This document shows positions 5,564-10,325 of a stretch of 10,325 bases of DNA, in pieces; position 1 is the stretch's first letter, and the number at the start of each line of letters is the position of its first letter. Where the stretch lies: the NCBI GenBank assembly GCA_030670165.1, contig DAOVCF010000056.1:1-10325 (forward strand), read 5' to 3'. The translations under genes and the position numbers were made by a program. The notes under the pieces are model-generated. The model was not told where the DNA came from and made no database searches. It saw nothing but the letters and a program-made list of their open reading frames with translations. Source of the DNA: Candidatus Stahliibacteriota bacterium. Lineage in GTDB: Bacteria; Hydrothermota; Tepidihabitantia; B3-TA06.

Positions 5564-6919
5564 TCAAAGCGCGAAGTACTTTACGAACTCAGCGGGAGTA
5601 GGATAGGACTCGATTTCTTCTATCTCTTTCTCCTTTGTTTTGATCCACTTATGGATTAACTCTTTGGGGAATAAGCCTTGCTCGGTGAGGAACGAGGCAT
5701 CTACGTTGAGTGCCCCAAGTGCTTCGGTAAGGCTTGCTGGCAACCGCGGGAACCGGTCGTCGTCGGTCTCGGGCTGGTTTTTGATCAGTTCGCCGGGATT
5801 GAGGTCCTTACTGACCCCATCAAGCCCTGCCAGAAGGATTCCTGCAAGGGCAAGGTAGGGATTCGAGGTTGCGTCGGGCACCCGGTACTCGAAGCGCAGA
5901 TCCTTTGCTCCCCTTACGTATCCTGGTACCCGGAGAGCGGCCTTTCGGTTGGCACGGGAATGGAACACCTGGGAGGGTGCCTCCATCCCGCCTGTCAAAC
6001 GACGATAGGAGTTGGTGGTTGGATTCGTAAAAGCACACAAGGCCCTCGAATGCTGGATTATGCCGCCCAGAAACATGAGTGCCGTTTCAGAAAGTTCGTT
6101 TTCGTCTTTCTCGGATGAGAACACGTTGCGGTCGTCCTTCCACAGCTGGATGTGGATGTGCATACCGCTGCCGGCTTCATGGGCAAGGGGTTTGGGCATG
6201 AAAGTGGCGTATATCTCACCGGCTCGAGCAGCGTTCTTGATAAGATATTTGACGGTTTGAATCGCATCACCTGCTTGCGAAATATCAAGCAAAGCCGTTT
6301 CTATCTCTGCCTGAGCGTAGCCTCCCACCTCGTGGTGATGATACTTTACCTCTATCCCCGCTTCCTCGAGAAGCTTTACCATCTCGCTGCGCAGGTTGGC
6401 AAAGGCATCCGTTGGAGGCGTGATGTGGTAGGCGTTCTGCAGTCCCGAAGGTGGCTCTGCCTCGCACGAGGAGACAAGATAACCAGAGGCGGTGGTTTCC
6501 AGGTAGAACTCAGCCTCGTCAAACAGATAGAACTCAAACTCAGGCAGCACTAGTATGCGGTCGGCCACCCCTTCTTGGCGTATGAGAGCCACTACCTTTC
6601 GGAGTATGTTCCGGGGACAGGCGGAAAAGGGAGTTTTGCCGTCAGGTTCATAGATATCGCCGTAGAGGCTTGCAGTGGGTCGCTCGTAGAACGGATCTAT
6701 GAAAAGGTGTGAGGTGTCCGGTTTCACTACGAGGTCGGATTCGGCAACGTTACGGAAGCCACCGAGTGAGGAGCCGTCGAATCCCACCCCATTGGCAAGA
6801 GCCGTCTGGAGCCTCGCAATGGGAAAGGTGATGTGGTGAAGCCTACCTGAGAGATCTGAAAGTTTCAGATCCACAAATTCAACACCGCCTTCCTTCAACT
6901 CGTTCATCAACTTTTCCAT
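5564..6919 (-). CDS. glnA: Glutamine synthetase, type I, without an adenylylation site
   Basis: Makes glutamine from glutamate, ammonia and ATP; a cytoplasmic dodecamer in this family. The 451 residues include GFDGSS (46-51), the metal-binding EFEFYLF (127-133), HHEVGGYAQAEIE (195-207), the ATP and metal motif AGSGMHIHIQLW (249-260), NPTTNSYRRL (299-308), ANRKAALRVPGY (323-334) and FEYRVPDATSNPYLALAG (343-360). The place where the long (GSI-beta) forms have the N-L-Y-D-L adenylylation loop reads NQPETDDDRFPRLPASL here, with no tyrosine, so AMP control as in enteric bacteria is unlikely. The Arg of B. subtilis-type feedback control is not at the same position in GGFRNVAESD. The ATG forms TGATG with the stop of the upstream gene, with AGGAG 5 nt before the start codon. 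It is probably coupled to the barrel-protein gene and followed by gap. Confidence 0.96.
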   Translation of the reverse strand: MEKLMNELKEGGVEFVDLKLSDLSGRLHHITFPIARLQTALANGVGFDGSSLGGFRNVAESDLVVKPDTSHLFIDPFYERPTASLYGDIYEPDGKTPFSACPRNILRKVVALIRQEGVADRILVLPEFEFYLFDEAEFYLETTASGYLVSSCEAEPPSGLQNAYHITPPTDAFANLRSEMVKLLEEAGIEVKYHHHEVGGYAQAEIETALLDISQAGDAIQTVKYLIKNAARAGEIYATFMPKPLAHEAGSGMHIHIQLWKDDRNVFSSEKDENELSETALMFLGGIIQHSRALCAFTNPTTNSYRRLTGGMEAPSQVFHSRANRKAALRVPGYVRGAKDLRFEYRVPDATSNPYLALAGILLAGLDGVSKDLNPGELIKNQPETDDDRFPRLPASLTEALGALNVDASFLTEQGLFPKELIHKWIKTKEKEIEEIESYPTPAEFVKYFAL

Positions 6920-7641
6920 CAGAACTCCTGTGTGATTTGAAACCGCACGCTTCTAGTCCAGCCCTCGACCGGGCCGGTTAAGATGTCTGCCAGAAGGAAC
7001 TCCGCTCCCGTGCCCTCGTAGATCTCCCACTTAAAAGATAATCCAAGATTCAGAACATCCTCTTGCCTTTGGGGATACACAGTTAACTCAGGAGTAATAC
7101 TGAAGACATCACCCAGCACAACGTCTGATACAGCGTAGAGATGAAAGGCATTCTCATCCAGTAGATCGTAACCCGCTCCAAGGCCCAGATCAAACGCTAC
7201 CCATCCTGCTGGAATCAGCTTCCCTGCAACGAGGTAGAACCCTGCCTGATTTATATCAACCGATCCCACCGGGTCCTGGGAGTCGAATCCTACAGCGAGT
7301 GAGAGTGGGAAGCTTGCCTCATCAAGTATGGCTATCTTGACCTGCACCCCGGGAGGTAGTGGATACCACTCGATCGGCCCTGAGCCGATTATGTTTCCGC
7401 CTCCGTACGATAGACCGATCTGGAAGCGGTCGAAAAAACCTACACTTAATCCTGCAAGCAATCCACCCCCAGGAGCCAGATGCAGACCGACGCCGTAAGA
7501 GCCATGGCTGGCAACCCTTGCATCAGGACGGTGTACATAGGACTGCCCAAATGCCACACACCCCATTGCAAGGAGCAGAAGGGGAATAAAGATAGGCCGT
7601 TTCGCTTTGGGGTTCTCTGTGGCGAAGCGCTTACGGTTCAT
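6919..7641 (-). CDS. Exported outer-membrane beta-barrel-like protein
   Basis: A 240-residue protein of unknown specific function. It has a basic N-region of 16 residues, a hydrophobic core IFIPLLLLAMGCVAFG and probable signal cleavage near residue 32. The mature part is Gly- and aromatic-rich with alternating hydrophobic residues (for example LLAGLSVGFFDRFQIGLSYG, FHLYAVSDVVLG, VLNLGLSFKWEIY). It ends SVRFQITQEF, a terminal phenylalanine strand as used by the BAM machinery. A small barrel of about eight to ten strands is plausible. Cys28 sits in AMGC, not a good lipobox, so a lipoprotein is less likely. The start ATG lacks a properly spaced Shine-Dalgarno (GGAGGG is about 13 nt away), and its promoter predicts a leaderless mRNA. 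The stop shares a base with the glnA ATG (TGATG). Its link to nitrogen and carbon metabolism genes is positional only. Confidence 0.8.
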   Translation of the reverse strand: MNRKRFATENPKAKRPIFIPLLLLAMGCVAFGQSYVHRPDARVASHGSYGVGLHLAPGGGLLAGLSVGFFDRFQIGLSYGGGNIIGSGPIEWYPLPPGVQVKIAILDEASFPLSLAVGFDSQDPVGSVDINQAGFYLVAGKLIPAGWVAFDLGLGAGYDLLDENAFHLYAVSDVVLGDVFSITPELTVYPQRQEDVLNLGLSFKWEIYEGTGAEFLLADILTGPVEGWTRSVRFQITQEF

Positions 7642-7647
7642 ACCCCT

Positions 7648-7675
7648 ATCTTATCCCTCCCTGTGACGATGTCAA
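7648..7675 (-). promoter_or_regulatory. Promoter of the barrel-glnA-gap-pgk operon, predicted leaderless
   Basis: On the minus strand TTGACA (7675-7670), a 16-bp spacer and TAAGAT (7653-7648) are followed by six bases (AGGGGT) and the ATG at 7641. With the usual spacing the transcript starts on the A of ATG. A TAA codon in frame just upstream rules out a longer protein. The promoter lies inside the 72-nt gap after murJ. No convincing terminator is seen there, so murJ transcripts may also read through. Confidence 0.65.
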
Positions 7676-7713
7676 GCTTCGGGTCAGAATGAGATATGGA
7701 AAAAGAAGCTACG

Positions 7714-9297
7714 CTAGCGAGGTGGCAAAATCTTTCCCAGCTCCTTGATGCCAAAGAACCTGGCAAGTCCAAAATAGATGAGCGCAAAAAGCACGAACCC
7801 TGCCCCAAGCATGAGGAGAATCGGAAGAAATCCCTGAACTTTGTCAATAAAGTAGAAGCGATATCCCAGATAGATGGGCAGTAGCGCAAGCACCGCGGCG
7901 GCAAGCACCCGCAGGCCGTAGAAAGGATGGTCGCCTGCCTTCCAGCCAGGCAACTTGCGCTTGAGAAGGACCATCAAGATGCTCATGGAGAAGAAGGAGC
8001 AAAACGTGGTGGCAAAGGCAAACGCACGGAAACGCCGGGTCCTAAGAACTACAAAGGCCAAGAGCAGGTTTAAGCTAATATTGAGCACCACGCTTACCAG
8101 GTTCACGAACATGGGGGTGCGGGAATCCTTGAATGCGTAGAACGCGACCGAGAGCGTCCGCACCGAAGCGGCAGCCCAGATGCCGGCCACGTACAGTATG
8201 AGAGCCTGGGCGGTATAGCTGGTGTCCAAAGATGTAAACTCCCCTCGCTGATAGATCACCCTGATGACAGGCTGGGCGAATGCGATCACAAAAAACAGGG
8301 TGGGGATCAGGAAAACCGAGATGGTTCTGAGAGACCGCCGGATGGATGAGGCAAGACCTGCAAGATCGCCCTCCGCCCTTTGCTTGGAAAAAAGGGTTAG
8401 ACTCACGGTTCCCACCGCTGCGCCGAAAAGAGCCAAAGGAAGGTGCATCACCCGATAGGCGTAAGATAGCCAGGAGACCGAGCCTTGCTCTAGAAGTGCG
8501 GCAAGAAAGGTATCAACAGCGACCTGAATCTCCACCAATCCAAGACCGATAACTACCGGTATCCAGAGCTTAAGCACCCTGCCGAGGTCAGGTGAGCGCC
8601 AGTTGACGTAAGGCCTGTACCGATAGCCCCTCCTCCAGACCGCGATGTAGGGAACCAGGAACTGGAAGAAGACGCCTACCAAACCGCCCACAGCCATGCC
8701 GACGACTGGATCTAAGCCCTTAGATATCCAGAAGTTGTAGGTCAAGTAAGCCACGGCGATCGAGGCGAGGTTGAAGAACGCCGAGCTTACCGCAGGAAGA
8801 AAGAAGCGGTTGTGAGCGTTCAGCACACCTGCAGACCAGGCCGAGAGCGAGATGAAGAAAAGGAATGGGAATAGAATGCGGTTGAGGAGGGTGGTGAGCT
8901 CGATCTTTCCAGGGATACCCTTGAACCCGTGTCCGATTACCGAGACGATCTGTGGTGAGAAGATTATACCAAGCACGACCAGACCACCAACCACTATCAG
9001 TAGGGTATTGAAAAGGTTATTGGCCAACCGCCACAGATCGCGGCGATCAGAGGTTTGCATCTTCTCAACGAAGACCGGAACAAAGGATGCGGCCAGCGCG
9101 TTCTCGGCAAAAAAATCACGTAAGAGGTTGGGGATGCGGAAGGCGATCTCGAAGGCGTCTTTGGCGAACCCGGCGCCGAAGAGTGAAGCCATCACCACCT
9201 CCCGCGCCAGCCCGGTAAGGCGTGAGATACCGGTGGCTAGAGAGAATCCTACTACTCCGCGGCGAAAGCCTGCACTCTCCTTGGTCTTATTCAACAT
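7714..9297 (-). CDS. murJ: Lipid II flippase MurJ (MviN family)
   Basis: An inner-membrane protein that moves lipid-linked peptidoglycan precursor across the membrane. The 527 residues fit the family (about 510-530), with roughly fourteen hydrophobic segments by eye. The N-terminal signature is intact: SRLTGLAREVVMASLFGAG (25-43), KDAFEIAFRIPNLLRDFFAE (46-65) and ENALAASFVPVF (65-76). It includes the conserved Arg in LAR and the Asp-Ala-Phe followed by R-I-P-N-L-L-R. Later segments such as ALFGAAVGTVSL and VIYQRGEF are also typical of MurJ. It ends with a basic tail ILPPR and a TAG stop. No Shine-Dalgarno precedes the ATG at 9297, and a strong promoter ends only 3 nt before it, so translation may really start at the TTG codon at 9294, one residue later. 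It is the first gene of the minus-strand cluster. Confidence 0.95.
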   Translation of the reverse strand: MLNKTKESAGFRRGVVGFSLATGISRLTGLAREVVMASLFGAGFAKDAFEIAFRIPNLLRDFFAENALAASFVPVFVEKMQTSDRRDLWRLANNLFNTLLIVVGGLVVLGIIFSPQIVSVIGHGFKGIPGKIELTTLLNRILFPFLFFISLSAWSAGVLNAHNRFFLPAVSSAFFNLASIAVAYLTYNFWISKGLDPVVGMAVGGLVGVFFQFLVPYIAVWRRGYRYRPYVNWRSPDLGRVLKLWIPVVIGLGLVEIQVAVDTFLAALLEQGSVSWLSYAYRVMHLPLALFGAAVGTVSLTLFSKQRAEGDLAGLASSIRRSLRTISVFLIPTLFFVIAFAQPVIRVIYQRGEFTSLDTSYTAQALILYVAGIWAAASVRTLSVAFYAFKDSRTPMFVNLVSVVLNISLNLLLAFVVLRTRRFRAFAFATTFCSFFSMSILMVLLKRKLPGWKAGDHPFYGLRVLAAAVLALLPIYLGYRFYFIDKVQGFLPILLMLGAGFVLFALIYFGLARFFGIKELGKILPPR

Positions 9298-9300
9298 ATT

Positions 9301-9329
9301 AGTATACAGCGTGATTACTTAGACGTCAA
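9301..9329 (-). promoter_or_regulatory. murJ promoter abutting the start codon
   Basis: TTGACG (9329-9324), a 17-bp spacer and TATACT (9306-9301) on the minus strand form a strong sigma70-type promoter. Only AAT separates the -10 box from the ATG at 9297, so the standard +1 would fall near 9294, on the T of the second codon (TTG). Either RNA polymerase starts unusually close to the -10 box, or the true start codon is the TTG. Confidence 0.65.
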
Positions 9330-9371
9330 GAAGGCATCACCTTGAATGCACCCGGGATAAATGCTCCTTTG

Positions 9372-9414
9372 ATCCCCCTGAATCCCACTTACCAAGGGGG
9401 AACTAAAGGGGGAT
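9372..9414. repeat. Nested inverted repeat of the ATCCCCCT...AGGGGGAT type
   Basis: Outer arms ATCCCCCT (9372-9379) and AGGGGGAT (9407-9414) match perfectly. Inside them, CCCACTT (9384-9390) and AAGGGGG (9394-9400) form a second stem with one mismatch and a 3-nt loop. This two-tier C-run/G-run palindrome resembles dispersed intergenic repeats seen in many bacterial genomes, so other copies are expected elsewhere in this chromosome. Confidence 0.6.
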
Positions 9415-9419
9415 TACCA

Positions 9420-9450
9420 CCCCACGCATCTACTTCGCATCCGCGCGGGG
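9420..9450 (-). repeat. GC-rich hairpin with wobble pairing in minus-strand RNA
   Basis: CCCCACGC (9420-9427) and GCGCGGGG (9443-9450) are near-complementary. The one imperfect position is A-C on the + strand but G-U on the minus strand, giving an 8-bp stem in minus-strand RNA. The 15-nt loop and flank carry two copies of GATGCG on that strand. No T-run follows, so it is not a standard terminator. Confidence 0.45.
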
Positions 9451-9464
9451 ACCCGACCGTTAGC

Positions 9465-9489
9465 GTAGCACGACGACTTTTGTGCGTAC
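9465..9489. repeat. Small bulged hairpin
   Basis: GTAGCAC (9465-9471) pairs with GTGCGTAC (9482-9489) through seven base pairs with one bulged G, around a 10-nt loop. It is adjacent to the GC-rich hairpin at 9420-9450 and could be part of the same folded unit. Confidence 0.35.
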
Positions 9490-9535
9490 CGAGTAACCTT
9501 GGTTGAAACCCGTGCGAAATAAACCCCTGAAGGCA

Positions 9536-9557
9536 GGGAGGAGGGCTGGGAGGAGGG
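9536..9557 (+). other. Putative G-quadruplex motif made of a 10-bp direct repeat
   Basis: GGGAGGAGGG occurs twice, separated by CT. The four GGG runs are at 9536-9538, 9543-9545, 9548-9550 and 9555-9557 with loops of 4, 2 and 4 nt, which meets the standard four-tract rule. The G-rich strand is the + strand, so the minus-strand genes would use it as template. It lies 69 nt past the stop of the 64-residue ORF. Confidence 0.6.
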
Positions 9558-9626
9558 TATCTTCTGCGGTCTCTCTGCGATTTATCTGGCGATGGCCGGA
9601 GATTCAGTAAAGCCTGAGCAGGGGAT

Positions 9627-9821
9627 TCACCAGTTGGTATCGCCCTGTGAGGTCACCGAGAAGAAGTAGGAGTCTGCCGAATAGCCGCCGTCGGGTATGG
9701 TGTCGCTGCCTCCGCCAGTCTTGAATACGTCGCTCGTGTAGCACTCAAGGCCGAGCAGCATGGGCAGCGCAAGAAGGGGCAGGACAACCACAAGCCCCAG
9801 CTTTACGATCCTTCTGTTCAC
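9627..9821 (-). CDS. Small exported protein of unknown function
   Basis: A 64-residue protein starting at GTG (9821) with a near-perfect ribosome site, AAAGGAGGT, 5 nt upstream; that site decides the start. Residues 1-25 look like a signal peptide or membrane anchor: MNRR, then a hydrophobic run ending near GLEC. Glu before Cys27 makes this a poor lipobox, so lipidation is unlikely. The rest is Gly, Ser and Asp rich with no recognised motif, and it ends TNW before TGA. It begins 38 nt after the last stop of the DUF4384-like reading frame and is probably co-transcribed with it. It could be a genuine small periplasmic protein or a truncated remnant. Reading on past its TGA gives no protein-like frame. 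Confidence 0.65.
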   Translation of the reverse strand: MNRRIVKLGLVVVLPLLALPMLLGLECYTSDVFKTGGGSDTIPDGGYSADSYFFSVTSQGDTNW

Positions 9822-9859
9822 TTATGACCTCCTTTGAGGGCTGTCAGCGAATAGCCGTT

Positions 9860-10027
9860 TCATTCCACGATAAAGACCTCGGTCAAAACGCCCTGCCAGC
9901 CCCCTGACTGCTCGTTCAGGTTGCGGATGAATCGCTCGATCTTGTCTGAAGTAAGCCACGAGACCCCCTCCCGCATGGATAAGAGGCCCTTTCACTCCAC
10001 CGGTTTGCGCGTGGCGATAACCTTGGT
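9860..10027 (-). pseudogene. In-frame continuation of the DUF4384-like gene beyond two TGA codons
   Basis: Directly after the TGA at 10028-10030, the same frame continues with TKVIATRKPVE, a second TGA (9992-9994), then 43 more sense codons including SWLTSDKIERFIRNLN and GGWQGVLTEVFIVE, before the TGA at 9860-9862. VIATRKP and the closing W-x-x-x-x-x-E-V strand look like the normal end of DUF4384 proteins. The frame is intact with no indel, both internal stops are TGA, and the next gene's ribosome site follows the last stop. The likeliest reading is a gene cut by two nonsense changes (for example CGA or TGG to TGA). Readthrough or recoding of TGA is not excluded, but TGA ends several other genes here and no clear SECIS-type hairpin is visible. 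Confidence 0.5.
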
Positions 10028-10325
10028 TCAGTTGAATCCTGCAGGGGGCACGGCCTGGAAGGCAACGTCCTCTGCCCGCGGGATGATTACCCGTCCCGAA
10101 TATAGATTAGCCGATTCGTCAATCCCTGGGTAGATAAAGTAAAAACCCTGGGTCTCGGTATCGAAGCCGATCACGTAAATGTAGGAACGCTGTTTAAGAT
10201 CAACCTCGAGCTTGAACCACTCCCCTGTTTTTAACTCACGATTAGTGGGTTCTCTCCCCTTAACGGTAACCACCATTGCAGAATCGATAAGGCCTGTCTG
10301 TGGGCCGGGCTCGACAAACTCCGCA
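10028..10325 (-). CDS. DUF4384-like protein, partial (5' end beyond the right edge)
   Basis: The frame is open to the right edge, so the ATG at 10276 is probably not the true start: 16 further sense codons precede it, including EFVEPGPQTGLIDSA. The visible 98 residues contain LKTGEWFKLEVDLKQRSYIY, then VIGFDTETQGFYFIYPG, then SGRVIIPRAEDVAFQAVPPAG. This matches the DUF4384 pattern: a G-E/D-x-hydrophobic strand, a Y-x-Y-V core, Y/F-P followed by a loop, and a pre-stop P-x-G. DUF4384 domains are often C-terminal parts of exported or envelope-associated proteins, with poorly known function. Translation as written would stop at TGA 10028-10030, before the usual last two strands of the domain. The downstream partner is the 64-residue exported protein. 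Confidence 0.7.
   Translation of the reverse strand, partial: AEFVEPGPQTGLIDSAMVVTVKGREPTNRELKTGEWFKLEVDLKQRSYIYVIGFDTETQGFYFIYPGIDESANLYSGRVIIPRAEDVAFQAVPPAGFN

Larger units (their letters stand above)
9330..9626. other. Gene-free region with structured repeats
   Basis: No coding frame with a ribosome site or protein-like composition is seen here between the murJ promoter and the end of the 64-residue ORF. It contains, in order, a nested inverted repeat, two further hairpins and a G-rich direct repeat, each listed separately. No tRNA cloverleaf, transposase or known riboswitch could be drawn. It may be the remains of small non-autonomous elements, or the 3' untranslated region of the upstream minus-strand genes. 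Confidence 0.5.

Noticed and set aside
5556..5573. CGCGC...GCGCG hairpin between glnA and gap as a terminator
   Set aside because: Only a 5-bp stem overlapping the glnA stop, and it is followed by A residues rather than T on the coding strand.
5678..6118. Long + strand open frame of 146 codons opposite glnA
   Set aside because: It is antisense to strongly conserved glutamine synthetase motifs, has no protein-like family features, and reflects codon bias of the real gene.
9420..9535. tRNA or known ncRNA in the gene-free region
   Set aside because: Hairpins exist but no 7-bp acceptor stem with T-arm and anticodon arm could be drawn, and no known motif was recognised.
9627..9821. Lipoprotein assignment for the 64-residue exported protein
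   Set aside because: The residue before Cys27 is Glu, which does not fit the lipobox requirement for a small residue.
9860..10030. Genome-wide reassignment of TGA to Trp or Gly as explanation of the two in-frame TGAs
   Set aside because: pgk, gap, glnA and the barrel gene all end in TGA at normal C-termini, two of them in stop-start overlaps, and Trp is encoded by TGG throughout.

Overview
The window looks like part of a bacterial chromosome from a Gram-negative lineage with roughly even GC. Three things suggest this: a secreted propeller protein with a type IX secretion (T9SS) sorting-like C-terminus, an exported barrel-like protein ending in phenylalanine, and the peptidoglycan precursor flippase MurJ. 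A T9SS-type tail on a non-typical background fits the FCB superphylum or candidate phyla such as WOR-3/TA06. That placement is inference; the window has no rRNA or other phylogenetic marker. TGA is a normal stop here: pgk, gap, glnA and the barrel gene all end in TGA at the natural family C-terminus.

Layout. Bases 1-490 (+) hold the end of an unrecognised gene and a tightly coupled VOC (glyoxalase-fold) gene. A degenerate 10-bp tandem repeat and a hairpin terminator follow. Bases 604-1980 (-) encode a secreted protein with seven repeats, read as a seven-bladed beta-propeller plus sorting domain. It has a strong sigma70-type promoter and a leader of about 170 nt. Bases 2390-3043 (+) encode a zinc-ribbon, tail-anchored membrane protein and a 43-residue single-pass membrane protein 3 nt downstream. 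Two very short doubtful ORFs flank this pair. A 28-nt palindrome (3278-3305) closes the opposing operon.

Bases 3338-9297 (-) form a compact metabolic and envelope cluster, in transcription order murJ, outer-membrane-type protein, glnA, gap, pgk. The last four are joined by a TGATG junction, a 31-nt gap and an ATGA overlap, so glutamine synthesis and the two central steps of lower glycolysis probably share one mRNA. A second promoter lies between murJ and the barrel gene. Bases 9298-9626 carry no gene but hold nested inverted repeats, hairpins and a G-quadruplex-type motif. Bases 9627-10325 (-) hold a 64-residue exported protein and, upstream of it, the end of a DUF4384-like gene whose frame continues past two in-frame TGA codons.

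The main regulatory observation is that the zinc-ribbon gene and the barrel gene have the same promoter geometry (TTGACR, 16 bp, TARRAT-like, 6 bp, ATG). This places the predicted transcription start on the A of ATG, which would make both mRNAs leaderless. Genes inside operons instead carry clear Shine-Dalgarno sequences. I see no CRISPR array, transposase, tRNA or convincing new defence system.
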